Assembly (NCBI RefSeq): GCF_905220565.1
Contig: NC_059396.1
Location: 5,367,206-5,431,205 of the forward strand
DNA length: 64,000 bases
Source: Melitaea cinxia
Taxonomy: Eukaryota; Arthropoda; Insecta; Lepidoptera; Nymphalidae
Direction: 5' to 3'
Both the position numbers and the translations under genes were made by a program. The notes beneath the pieces are model-generated. The model worked only from the letters and a program-made list of their open reading frames with translations, was not told the origin of the DNA and ran no database searches. Positions 50,745 through 62,144 of this stretch are shown here, in pieces (the first letter of the stretch is position 1; the number at the start of each line of letters is the position of its first letter).

Positions 50745-50922
50745 TCTATACAAATAATAACGGCTGAACCGATTTTACGGGACTTTCACTGACTGATACT
50801 TGATGTAGTAAGGATTTACTTAGGCTATTTTTATTTTAGAAATTAATTTATTTTATAACTCTGCGAACTGAACAATAACTTTTTTGTTAAATCCACGCTA
50901 ACGAAGACGCGGGCACAGCTAG
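50745..50922 (+). mobile_element. Short non-autonomous Helitron
   Basis: Begins TCTATACAAATAATAACGG and ends ACGAAGACGCGGGCACAG then CTAG before T. It inserted into a SINE tail, whose upstream part ends at 50744. Confidence 0.7.
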
Positions 50923-50949
50923 TCTTATGTATAAATTTCTCGTATCACG

Positions 50950-52243
50950 CATAGATGAAGTAAAAAAAAGTAGATAACACGCGGCCTTTGTTGTTAGTGA
51001 AGCCACAAAACTCGGCTCCTTCAAGTAAACACACGCGCTCACGCACACATATGCATCAAACTACGCTCATTTTCGTTAGTATCTCACGGGGCCTCGTACA
51101 GTAACTTTGCCTATAAAATGCCGTTCTTTTGTAATTAAATGGTGCAAAAACAATACCAAAGTGAACAAAAAGTCTGAAGAAATATCGTTTCACACGTAAA
51201 TACATACAAAACTTTATATTTTTTGTTATTCCAAAATAATATTGAGGTTATTCGGAACTTATAATTTCTATGCCCCGAAATGACGTACCGAGGGAATGTT
51301 ACCAGTAATTTTTATTTCCATTAGCCCAAAATGCGGGTAAGTAAATTGTAGGCAATCATAGAAAAATAATTAAGTAGAAAGTGGACATCATTATTGTGTT
51401 TTTTTTTATCGTGTGATTTTATGTTTTACTTAAATTGAAGTCAATATGAATTTTTAACTCTTTGTCTGTTTAAATTTCTGAATTAACTACTCATATTTTA
51501 CTACTAAATATCATGATTTTAGGTTTCCAACGAATATTTTAATAGGAGATAGATAGAATAGGTAGCTGCTGTGCGACTGAGCTGAAATGAACTACAACGA
51601 CAGCCATCCTCATCTAGTGTGGTTTGTTCAAACCATTTTGATAAAGCTGACATGTACGGTACAAAACGTGGACTTCGCAGAGTACCATCACGTATATACT
51701 ACTACTTACTGCTAGGTATTTTAATGTTGAATTTTTTGTTCTAGGACCTACCGGATGAGTCTTAAATTAGTCGTTAACCAAGATTCAATCTTTGATACAC
51801 CTAGAAAACATAAACTAAGAGAAAAGTTAAAAAAACAGGAACTTTATTTAAAAAAAAAATGTAAAAAAATTAAATCATTACAGCAAAGAGTTAGACGTCT
51901 TTAAAACAGGAACTTGCCCTTCAGAGGAATCATCAATTACTTAAAAACGCAATTTTCATTGACACAGATTTATATAATTCATTAAATCAAAACACGGCTG
52001 CAATAGATTTATTTAACAATTTGAAGCAAAAAAGGAGTAAATATATTTAAAACTATAAACAGATTTTTATTTTCGCATACCCATTTTACCTATATTAAAT
52101 TAATTGTGTTTAATCCCATTTAATAAAATTTTCAGGGACTTTTTTTAAAAAGTGTCAACACTTCACTCACTCACACATATTTAAAAAAGTGGCTTCACTT
52201 TTTTGTTCTAAGTGCGTTATCTATTCTTTTTACTTGATCTATG
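50950..52243 (+). mobile_element. Non-autonomous P element with THAP exons, copy 2
   Basis: 1294 bp, nearly colinear with the copy at 44512-45793. Ends are CATAGATGAAGTAAAAAAAA and, in reverse, CATAGATCAAGTAAAAAGAA. A different perfect 8-bp duplication, GTATCACG (50942-50949 and 52244-52251), shows an independent insertion. The same three exon-like blocks are present. This copy keeps the THAP CxxH segment in frame (VVCSNHFDKADMYGTKRGLR near 51620-51680) but has its own insertion near 51550 and shares a frame break near the first ATG. The third block encodes KLREKLKKQELYLKKKCKKI, a coiled coil. The transposase catalytic region is absent. Confidence 0.88.
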
Positions 52244-52449
52244 GTATCACGATGTTAGTTACCATACTCTTCCGAAACGGCTGGACCGATTTTTATAAAA
52301 TTTTGTGTGCATATCGGGTAAGTCTAAGAATCAGCCAACATCTATTTTTCAGACCCCTAAGTTACAAGGGGGAATTAAGGGGGTTAATAATATATATGGC
52401 AAAAAAACGTTTGCTGGATCAGCTGGTATACTATAAAGTAATAAAAAAT

Positions 52450-52600
52450 CAATGAGCAGGAAATGTCCTGCTGAAATTTTGGCGCAGCCCGCCTAGGGAA
52501 ATACTTGGACCTTACTGAAGATCACAGCTAAATAATACTAAATTACTCTCAAGTAGTATTGTGTTCTTATAGTGAATAAGATGTTCCGACGTTTCAGATC
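52450..52600 (+). repeat. LINE-3'-end-like repeat fragment
   Basis: GAGCAGGAAATGTCCTGCTG, then GAAGATCACAGCTAAATAAT and AAGTAGTATTGTGTTC, matching the 13988-14132 family with divergence. Confidence 0.6.
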
Positions 52601-52608
52601 TCTAAGCC

Positions 52609-52680
52609 AGGTAGGTAGCTTAATTGGCTAGAGCGCCGACACGGTCAGTCGGAGACGCGGGTTCGATGCCCGCTGGAGCG
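52609..52680 (+). repeat. tRNA-like sequence, copy 1
   Basis: Has a D-arm (GCTTAATTGGCTAGAGC), an anticodon stem CCGAC/GTCGG with loop ACGGTCA, and a perfect T-arm (GCGGG TTCGATG CCCGC). The 5' and 3' acceptor arms do not pair (AGGTAGG with TGGAGCG). It is probably a SINE head or pseudo-tRNA. Confidence 0.55.
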
Positions 52681-52918
52681 GTCAATTTTTGATATGATAT
52701 TCAAAAATGTTTAGAATTCCTAATGTGTGGGTAACACAAAAATAAAATCGTACATATTAAAAATAGCATGGTGTCGTCTCTTGTCAAAGATTTTCATTGT
52801 AAATGAAACTTTGAATAGTTACGGGTTTCTGTAAAGAACTCACTATAGACGGCGCCACGGTTCGCTTAAACCGAATATAAAAATCATCATATCAAAAATT
52901 TCGATCTAGCGGGTACAT

Positions 52919-52990
52919 CGTTCCATAGCTTAATTGGCTAGAGCGCCGACACGGTCAGTCGGAGACGCGGGTTCGATCCTCGCTGAAGCG
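52919..52990 (+). repeat. tRNA-like sequence, copy 2 (full cloverleaf)
   Basis: A 72-nt sequence folds as a cloverleaf. The acceptor CGTTCCA pairs with TGAAGCG at six of seven positions, D-arm and T-arm are good, and the anticodon loop is ACGGTCA (would be GGT, Thr). Position 33 is C, not the near-universal T. It lies 310 bp from copy 1, and both are followed by GGTCAATTTTTGATATGATA. I treat it as a tRNA-derived repeat, not a confirmed tRNA gene. Confidence 0.5.
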
Positions 52991-53477
52991 GTCAATTTTT
53001 GATATGATATTCAAAAATCTTTACATTATATGCATATAATATGTTGAGTAATATTATGTATTTACCTAGTAGTAATGAATATCTCGAAAACATTGTAGTT
53101 ATCGTAATATTTTAGAATTATGTGGAAGCACGTAAGTATATATCTTGCATACTTCAAAGCGACCATAAAGCGTCATTGGGAAGGTCTCACTTCAATAGAA
53201 GAGGCGAATACAAAAGGCGAAAAGAGGGCTAGGTAATGGCAGACACAATAGAAATACTGTTTGGACTGGAAGGCGGACCCTCACACAATGGTGGACCGCG
53301 AAACTTATTTTATTCTTCAACACTTATTTATTTCCAGTGCCTAGGTAACGATTTCTTTTCAACTTTTTTCTTTTGAATGTATTAATTTATATCTACCAAA
53401 GTATTTGTATGAAAAAGAAACGTAAAATTTAATTTATCTACCTTAGAAGGCTTCTATGAATCTATTGATACGATAAT
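52991..53477. other. Spacer without recognised gene
   Basis: AT-rich apart from a short GC-richer patch at 53160-53290 resembling a decayed RTE or Tc1 piece; nothing could be assigned. Confidence 0.35.
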
Positions 53478-53485
53478 TATCTAGT

Positions 53486-55295
53486 CAGTGGCGTAGCGTG
53501 GTTGTCGGCCGCTCGGGGCGGAAGAAAATTTTGCCGCCCCCTTATTTAGGTATTTCAATTTAATGTATACTACTGACGCATGCTGGTTTTCTGATCCACA
53601 AGACACTCATTAATAACGTTGTGAAAGTCAGCAGTGTGTCGACCTGGGTAACGTACCTTGTACTTAAACTCACTGACAGGTACTCCCTGAATGTGATACA
53701 GGTCTATGCGCTGACCTCAGCACACACTGACGATAAAATCGAAGCCTTGTCTAACGATATTACTAGGGCCATGCATTGGACTACTTCGGCCTTCTACAAC
53801 ATTGTTATGGGAGACTTCAACGCTAAAGTGGGAATACAAGACCGCGACGAATCGAGGATCGGACCACACGGGTTAGGAGTGCAGGAATCGCAGAGAGCAG
53901 ATACTCGTCAACTACCACAAGTCAGAGGGGCTCTTCTTGATGAATTCATTTTTTTGAGAAGAAGCCCCAAAGGCGGTGGACATGGCAAAGCCCCGAAACT
54001 ATGACGAGGAACGAGATAGATTTTATTATAGAGTTTGGTAGATTATACAAAAGATAGATCAATATAATCAGCCACTGCGTATGGAATTTATGGACTATGA
54101 AAAAGCCTTCGACTCTGTCGAGACCTGGGCTGTCCTGGAATCTCTGCAGATATGTCATATCGACTGGCGATATATCGAGGTACTGAGGTATATGTACGAC
54201 GCGGTGACGATGACCGTTCATGTCCAGGGTCAGAGAACAAGACCCATTTCCCTTCAGCATGGGTTAAGACAGGGAGATGTAATGGATGGATGTCTTTAAG
54301 ACCTTGGATTGGGGGGAACGAGGCATCAACGTCAACGGCGGATACATCTCGTCGCCTTCGTTGGATAAGCTAGGCCAAATGCTGACCGGCCTAAGCTAGT
54401 CCTCCCGACGGGTCGGTCTCGGTGCGAACTTGGACAAAACGAAATTTATGTTTAACAACCAAGTCATACCAAAACCGGTCTCGGTCGATGGTACCCTTCT
54501 CAAAGTTCACGTTCTTGTTCAGGATTATACATATTTACCTAGGCCATACTATCTAACTAGGTCGCAACAACTTCGAGAAGGAGGCCGATAGGAGGATTCG
54601 ATTGGGCTGGGCGGTGTTTGGCAGGCTTCGTCGAGTCTTCACTTCGAATATGCCACAATGCTTGAAGACAAAACTCTTTGAGCAATGCGTCCTGCCTGTG
54701 TTAACATACAGAGCCGAGACGTGGACACTGACGAAGGGACTGGTTCTCAAGTTTAAAGTCGCTCAACGTGCAATGGAACGGACTATGCTTGGGGTTTCTC
54801 TCAAAGATAGGATTAGAAATGGACTATCCGCGAAAGAACGAAGGTAACCGACGTAGTCCACAGAATTAAGTGGCAGTGGGCTGGTCATCTGTGTCTCAGG
54901 ACCGATGGCCGTTGGATCAGACGGGTTCTGGAGTAAAGACCGCGTCTTGGCGAACGCAGTGTAGGACGTCCTCTGGCCCGTTGGACGGACGGTCTACGTA
55001 AGATTACCGGTGTGGGCTGGATGAGGATTACGGAAAACCAGGATGCGGATTTGGTACGAACTTGGGGAGGCCCATGTCCATAAAATATCATTAAAAGAAA
55101 AGGGATTCCCCGAATTCGCCTCAAAATAAGTAATGAAAAATTCCGATCGGTCCGAAGTTGTAGTTGCGATAAATATAATATAATAATTCAAATATTTACT
55201 TATTTTGTTTATTATAAGTGTTGTTCAATTTTTCCGCCCCCTAAAAAGTGCCGCCCGGGGCGGGTCGCCCCTGCTCCCACTACGCTACGCCACTG
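53486..55295. mobile_element. hAT-like inverted-repeat element carrying an RTE LINE
   Basis: Ends are CAGTGGCGTAGCGTGG and, in reverse, CAGTGGCGTAGCGTAGTG. The 8-bp flanks TATCTAGT (53478-53485) and TATTTAGT (55296-55303) differ at one base. CAGTG-type ends and an 8-bp duplication fit the hAT superfamily. The element's own remaining sequence is GC-rich with CCGCCCC/GGGGCGG blocks near both ends. An RTE LINE occupies the interior. Confidence 0.7.
53565..55078 (+). mobile_element. RTE-clade LINE, second copy, deleted
   Basis: Shows endonuclease sequence (VTYLVLKLTDRYSLNVIQVY and NIVMGDFNAKVGIQDRDES), a jump to the RT (MEFMDYEKAFDSVETWAVLE, then PISLQHGLRQGDV), and the C-terminus (CVLPVLTYRAETWTLTKGL, KWQWAGHLC). 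It is closely related to the LINE at 24182-27236 but lacks the central FADD block in frame and carries different indels. The 3' end stops at GGGGAGGCCCATGTCC, before the ATG tail. Confidence 0.85.
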
Positions 55296-55432
55296 TATTT
55301 AGTATACCAGCCTTCCGCCCGTACCTGTGCCCGCGTGGGTTACACGATTTTATCACTTAGTGATAATGTAGAATTCTACTGATGAAAGAATTTAAAAAAC
55401 GATGCATTAGGTTTTAATTATATCTATATAAT

Positions 55433-56036
55433 TGTGTTTGCTCGCAAACGAAAAAAAACCGACTTCAATTACATCGACGAGTAATACAACGTAGATCGAC
55501 GAAAAAATAGTCAAGTAACTGCGCGTTATCAAAGATTACTCAAAAAGTAGTTATCAGATCTCAATAAAATTTATATGTGACCACATGACAAACATCAGCT
55601 TTCGATTAAATTAAAAATTATTAAAATCGGTACACCCAGTAAAAAGTTATTGCGGATTTTCAAGAGTTTCTCTCGATTTCTTTAGGATCCCATCATCAGA
55701 TCCTGGTTTTCTTGTCATGGTACTAAACTAAGGATATCTCCTTTCCAACGAAAAAAGAATTATCAAAATCGGTACATCCAGTAGAAAGTTATGCGGTATA
55801 ATACAACGTAGGTCGACGAAAAAAGCGTCAAGTAAAAACGCATTATTAGATATAGCTCGAAAAGTAGTTGTTAGATCTCAAATAAATTTAAATGGGACCA
55901 ATTGGCACACACCACCTTTCGATTAAAAGAAAATTTGTCGAAATCGCTCCACCCAGTCAAAAGTTCTGATGTAACATACATAAAAAAAAATACAGTTGAA
56001 TTGAGAACCTCCTCCTTTTTTGGAAGTCGGTTAAAA
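55433..56036 (-). repeat. AACCGACTTC-ended dispersed repeat, copy G
   Basis: The best preserved full-length reverse copy, from ATTGTGTTTGCTCGCAAACG to TTTTTTGGAAGTCGGTTAAA. It shows all three modules that end in an 'AAATCGGTACACCCAGTAAA'-type block. Confidence 0.8.
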
Positions 56037-56363
56037 ACGAATCTTTCATCTCAAGAATTATATAGTATCCAGTAGATACACCAGAGTGTCATGTGCACAT
56101 GCACATGACACCGCTCTGGTGTAGTGGTGCCAGCCATGTGATGTGTTGCCTCCTAAATGATTAATTTCATATAGGTACGTACCTATATGAAATTAATCAT
56201 GTGATATGTCACCAAATGCGTAGAAATAGTGTCCATCTTGAGACGAGGTTTATACATTCCCCTTAGTCGGTTACATTTTAAAACAGAAGAATTTTTTAAC
56301 GTATCATCATCATGCTAATAAGTACCATAAGACTACGTACTACTAGTATAAGGAACTACCTAA

Positions 56364-56808
56364 TCTATACATATAATAAAATGGTAGGAAAGTCAAAACT
56401 GTACATTGAATTTTTTTTTTTAAAGAATACTTGGGGTGTGATCTACAATCGATACCGAAGCCAAAAATATAGTTTTTAGAATTTTTGTCTGTTTGTCTGT
56501 ATGTATGTCCGGGATAAACTCAAAAAGTACTACATGGATTTACTTCAAATTTGGCACGAATATTATTAAGAAGTCGGGTCAACATATAGGCTACATATTA
56601 TCACGCTATCACCTACGGGGAACGAGCAGTGAATCTTTATTTCTTCAACGCATTTGTAACAACGTGTAATCTAACGACGCATATTTGAATGTTGTTGTTA
56701 TTATATTAATAACAATGTCATAAGCTAGCTTCACACTATAAATAAAGCCATTCTGTAGTATATTTAGTATCAGCATTGCACCCGTGCGAAGCCGGGGCGG
56801 GTCGCTAG
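56364..56808 (+). mobile_element. Non-autonomous Helitron
   Basis: Begins TCTATACATATAATAAAATG and ends GCGAAGCCGGGGCGGGTCG then CTAG before T, with A before the start. The 3' end has a GC-rich hairpin-like stretch, as in Lepidoptera Helitrons. Confidence 0.75.
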
Positions 56809-56850
56809 TAGATAAATATATGTAAAGTTGATTTTTTTTTGTCGAACAGA

Positions 56851-56910
<60 letters not shown>
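56851..56910. repeat. (TAC)n microsatellite
   Basis: Twenty uninterrupted trinucleotide units, so likely polymorphic. Confidence 0.97.
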
Positions 56911-56911
<1 letters not shown>

Positions 56912-57770
56912 GAAGTACCGGGCTAAGCATGTTTAACAAAACATGTAAATCTGTGAGTATCGCGTATAATATATTAAATTTATATTATTTCCTAAAACAC
57001 TGAAATAAAATTTTGTAATGGCATACGCATTTGCAGGATTTCGTAGTTAGTGTTTTTCTAATTTATTTTATTTTGATGATTACCTAAAAAATCATTGAAA
57101 AATATTAAGTATTCGTAAGAAATAAATTTTTCTCATATAAAGAGAGAAACTAAAAATCACATAAGATTAAAATCTTATATGACAAGTCTGAACATTTTTC
57201 TAACACCGTCAGGCTGTTAACTGTAGGGCAGTGTTATTGTATAGGAACGAGAATTCGTTATGTTCGTGTATGCAATGTGTATTGTGTGGAATAGCACAAT
57301 ACAGTACGTTGCTTTGTGCGGCATTCGCACCATTGTCATCGGACATATTACTCAATGTTTTCACCTTATACCAACTTCCGCTGTCTTCGAGTCTATTGAC
57401 GAAATTTCATAAGCAAGATTTACAAAATCGTTTAATATATTCATATTATAACCAAAAACATTAATATATTAAATATTTTAGTTTGCAAATAATGCGAAAA
57501 TTGATTTATTTACACTATTTTACATTACATTGTTTTAGTATTAAATGCTTATAATATACAATAATTTCAAATCTCTATTGTAAAGTTCGAATTAAAAAGC
57601 TCAATGCTACGAAACCACTTGTAAAAATATTAATTTTATAGTTAATGAAAATATTACTAGTAAAAAGAAATACTGTTTACCAAAAAGTTTCATTTCAATT
57701 ATGCATACTTGCAATAATGCATGTAGGTTGAATACTAAGGATTGAAACAGATAAAAAGCGTAGTGCGCAA
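56911..57770. other. AT-rich spacer upstream of the 57.99-kb exon
   Basis: Mostly AT-rich. A 77-codon open frame at 57231-57464 has no recognisable motif. It probably includes distal promoter sequence of the downstream exon. Confidence 0.35.
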
Positions 57771-58023
57771 GGATTCGGCGCGGGAAAGCGAGTACGTCAC
57801 TCGCCGGCCGGCTCACAGTCCACCGCAGTGTTTCACAGAAAGCGTTCGCTTGGTTGTAAGCTAAGCGACCCTAGTCTGTTTCAACTTTTTCGCCAGCATC
57901 GAATTCCCGCCAAATGATATCGAAATCTGTGGGTCAGAACTATTTTCGTGCAGTGGAAATGTGTTGTGATTGTGTCATACCAATTGGAAATAATGGAATT
58001 TAACGCTGAGAAAACTTTTATTG
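57771..58023 (+). CDS. First exon of an unidentified gene (5' UTR and 31 coding nt)
   Basis: A sharp change to higher GC at 57771 (GCGCGGGAAAGCGAGTACGT, CGCCGGCCGGC) looks like a promoter and 5' UTR. An ATG at 57993 opens MEFNAEKTFI and is followed by a strong donor (ATTG|GTAAGTTT) at 58023, leaving phase 1. An upstream ATG at 57914 gives a 29-codon frame overlapping this start, a possible uORF. No later exon was found in the window, so the downstream sequence would be a long first intron. The gene cannot be named from ten residues. Confidence 0.4.
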
Positions 58024-60837
58024 GTAAGTTTCTTATTGGATCTATATGTCTAGTTAGAATATGAGATATTATATTTTATATAAAAAAAAAACAATAGAAT
58101 ATAAAATTTTTGTTATACGCTAATTATTTTCTAAGTAAAATATTACAAATATAATTGTAATATTTTGGATATTGCGATAAAGAATACAGTATTGTAATTT
58201 ACAAAATGTACTTTTACACTTAATATTAAATGATTAATATACTTCTATAAGCTTAATTAAATCAGTTTTCTAATTAAGCTCAATAGTAAAGTTAGCAAAT
58301 AATTTTTACTTGCAAGTAAAGTTTGAAGGGAAGGCTATTAAAGTATATTTTACGAACATATACTACTTATTTTTTTTTCAATCATTCAAATGATTATTCA
58401 CTTAAAAATTATTTTATTACATAATTCATAAAAATATACTAATATAGGTATGACATTTTTCCCGTATATTACGTTATCATATTGCATGTATTGACGTAAT
58501 ACGTATAAACGTTTTAGTAAATTAAATTGTATTTCATGAAAATTACAACAACGAATCAACAATAAAATTGGTCAATTTGACCGTGTACATCTGAATGGCG
58601 CCAACAGTAGCAAAACAAAAGCCGATCGCGATGAAATCGATTGACGCGATAAACTTGCAAACAGCAAAATAATGGTAGACTCGGGGAATTAACGCTTCTA
58701 TTGTGTTAGTACAATAATCTGCTATCTAGGCCAGCCTCAGTGCTGCAGACGAACCTTTTGTCTTTCATGTTCGCCGTTAATAATGGCGGGCACCGAAACA
58801 GCCGCGCACAATACCGCGAAATGTGCGCGTTTTCATTTGCAAGACAAAACGTGCTTTGTTGTGTGTCCGCTCAATACGGAATTTATAGCGGGTGGACCGA
58901 GCCGCATTGACGGCCCGCTAACGAACGACCGAACGCCATAAATGCATTTTGATCAGAGGTCCGTTCATAATCGATGACGCTGACCCATTCACGATTGTTT
59001 GCTTGTCCGCAGTTGACGCACCTTCCACATGTTGATTACATCAAAAAATTGATTGGGATCAAATGTTTGTTTTTATAAATTATATAATTATTTAAGTTAC
59101 TTTTGTTCAATTATTTATTTATTACTACAGTGTAAAAGTAGTTATGTCATGGAAATTCCCACCCGTAAGACTTACTTTAATTTTTTGGGCATGTATTTGA
59201 TGAAAAGTTCTAATTTACCAGTTGTCTTTAAATAAATTATGTTTTATGTTTTTTTTAAATAAGTAAATTAAAAAAAAACTGAAGCATACATCGATAGACG
59301 CAGAAGCGTATTTACGTATATATCAAAACATCTGAAGTCCGAACCACAGAATTGAGATTTCAAAATAATAAGAAACCAGAATTAGACAACAATTCATTAT
59401 TACGAGTATAATTCTAAATAATTTAGTACACCTAAGCTAATACGATGTATCGAAATTCAAGGCGCCATCTCATTCTGTAGCATATTCACATCTTGAGTCG
59501 ACATACTGAGCTTCAATTATCTCGTATTTATTACGACAGTATTATATGTACGAGTACTTATGATGTTTTAATAAAGTTCTTATAAAAATATTGCGTTTTT
59601 ATTTTTATTTTTTATTTATCTGTGTCTTTTACTAATTATTAGTTAGACTGAAACTCTATAAAACACTACGATAGATTACATTATTATCAAAAATTTATAA
59701 CATCTAAAAGCAGTAGACAACTATAATTAAGCTTCATATGTTATACAAGCTTAAATTATTTCTTTTTGTATTTAGTCTTTAAATTAAAGCTTTGCGAATT
59801 AACAACGTAATAATAACCATAAGTAATAAAAGTGAAAACATTCACGTATACAAATAAAATACTATAAAATGTACAAAAAGAAGTTTAATTATTCTAGAAA
59901 TATTTCTTTGAAAATATCTTATAGTTAGTTATAAGAGTATTTCCTTAAAGAAGGCTGGATATCAATGGAAGTCCAAAGCAATAATATATTTATTTATAGT
60001 ACCACGTCCATCTACATTTTCAGTCAAAAGAGTTCGATTCAAAGAAGGCGAAGAAACGGAAAGGTAACCGCAAAGATTTTGCTTCAGTCGGTCGGTCAGC
60101 CAATGGATCGCGAGCTTCTTTGCTGCACTATTTTAAGAAGAGATTTTCTTTAAATTTACCGAAAGGAAATTTTTAGCATTATTTTTAACTAAATGGATTT
60201 TATCATATTTTTTAAGATTTAAAACTCCATCCAGTAATTATTATTGATAGCTTCCCAACACGTTGGTTAAAATACGCAATTTTTAGAATGATAGCACTCA
60301 TGCCCTTGTGGCTGTCCTAGTCTTTGATATGTCATTTTTGAAATCGAAAATGAAAGGAGCCTTAGATCCCTACAAAATAAAGTTACACTCAAGACTTCGA
60401 GAGGTCGCGTCGCCACAAAAGCGTCGTAATTGGCCCGTTCTTTTTCAACTTCCCTGAAGCATTCAGAGCCAATGAAACGTGTGCATTTAAATGACGTTCC
60501 ACAGCTTTGTGGGGTCACACTCAAAGTTGTTCGTGAAACCGCCAGTATACGACTTTTGTAAGCCCAGCGACGGAGGGACTACTAAAAAGAACCTGCTATT
60601 TACTTGTCAAGAACTCATTAGTCATGCTTATTTGAAAATGTAATAGTCTGAGTTACTATGGAAGGTATTCTTGCAACTCAAAAAATTATAGCGTTATTAG
60701 TGCAGAAGAAAACTGAAATCAAATTTTGGCGGTCACAAGCTTTCTTACACTTTATTCTTACAAAATCGTATTTTGCAACACATTGCCATATAATAATCAC
60801 GAATCTAATATGGTCTTAAGGCATATATATCATTAAC

Positions 60838-60907
<70 letters not shown>

Positions 60908-61160
60908 TTCACATATTGGAAGGGAGTCACATTTAAAAAGTAACATAAATTTATAATAACAAAAAATATAATGTAGACATAGTACCTAAATTGAACACAA
61001 AGATTCAATCAGTCAGTCAGTTCAGCCTATTGCTCTCCACTGCTGTGCATGGGCCTCCAGATTCAATCAGAGAAAGATAATATAGATCTAAAAACGTCAA
61101 TATTGACGTATTGTTAATACTTTCCTTATAAAACAATTGAGGTATCTATGCCCAAAGTCT
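58024..61160 (+). other. Probable long first intron
   Basis: No coding signal continues the 57993 frame. The stretch holds a non-repetitive GC-richer island at 58560-59035, a second at about 60290-60600, and a (TA)n tract at 60844-60905. Otherwise it is AT-rich. Confidence 0.35.
60844..60905. repeat. (TA)n microsatellite
   Basis: About 31 uninterrupted TA units. Confidence 0.97.
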
Positions 61161-61734
61161 AAATAGGGTCATTGCGCCTGTTCGCGTCCACTTAGTGCAG
61201 TTGGCAAGTTTGAAGAAGAAAATAAAAATGTTCCCGGACTAATTTCTATGAAAAATTTATTTACTGTGTTCGTTATATAGTCTATTTAAAGATTAATTTT
61301 CAGTTTTGTTCGAAACATCTTGTTATTATTTTATTTAAATACAAACGTCAAAATTAGGCGATTTACCCAGTTTGCGTCCATAAAATCCAATTTGCGTCCA
61401 CCCGCTGGACCACTTCGCGTCCACCAGCTTAGAAAAGGAATAAAGAGGTGATATTTTTATAATAATGTGAAGAGACATTGGATTTTAATAATTTATTTAT
61501 TGAAGAATTATTGTTATTTAAAAATCAACATATTAACATTAATAAATCACTATAAAGAAAATAATACACCTATTTACTCTTCTAAACATTGATAGAACTT
61601 AAAATTAAAAAACAAATTAGGTACCTATGTAGTCAGTAAATAGTAATTCCACTTTTAAAATTCAACTATCTGTTCTGTGAATTTTAAAGAAATGTAAGCA
61701 AGCTAAAGATCAGCCTGTAATTACAATCACAGCA

Positions 61735-62035
61735 GCCTTTCGCAGTCGACTACTGGACATAGGCCTCGACAAGTTCACTCCTGTGTTTTGCCCATAGTCA
61801 CTACGCTGGGCAGACGGGTTGGTGACCGCAGGCCTGGCATTGTCGTACCGAAGACGCTGCTGCCCGTCTTCGTCCTGTGTATTTCAAAGCCAGCAGTTGG
61901 ATGGATATCCCGCCATCGGTCGGCTTTTTAAGTTCCGAGGTAGTACAGGAACTTAGTCGCCTCTTACGACACCCACGGGAAGAGAGGGGGTGTTTATATT
62001 CTTTCATGCCGTAAGCACACAGCACCACAAATATC
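61735..62035 (-). mobile_element. Lepidoptera SINE-type repeat
   Basis: Contains 'CAGCCTTTCGCAGTCGACTA', GAAGACGCTGCTGCCCGTC, AAGCCAGCAGTTGGATGG and CGGCATGAAAGAATATAAAC (reverse). It is related to 37015-37265. It lies inside the GCGTCCA element. Confidence 0.6.
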
Positions 62036-62144
62036 AGCCTTGATTAATAATAATTATGGAAACAAAATACGAGGTGCACACATATCTCCATTCGCATTAA
62101 ATATTAATAATACCGCTGTTTTCTTCTTCGTTACTTGGTTTTAT

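Noticed and set aside
57231..57464. 77-codon Cys/Leu-rich frame, considered as a receptor fragment
   Set aside because: No transmembrane pattern or motif strong enough to name, and no neighbouring exons.
60267..60524. 85-codon minus-strand frame (FIGSECFREVEKERANYDAF)
   Set aside because: Moderately convincing composition but no recognised family or splice context; kept only as a possible regulatory island.
60805..61008. Minus-strand YIYIYI frame
   Set aside because: Translation of the (TA)n microsatellite.
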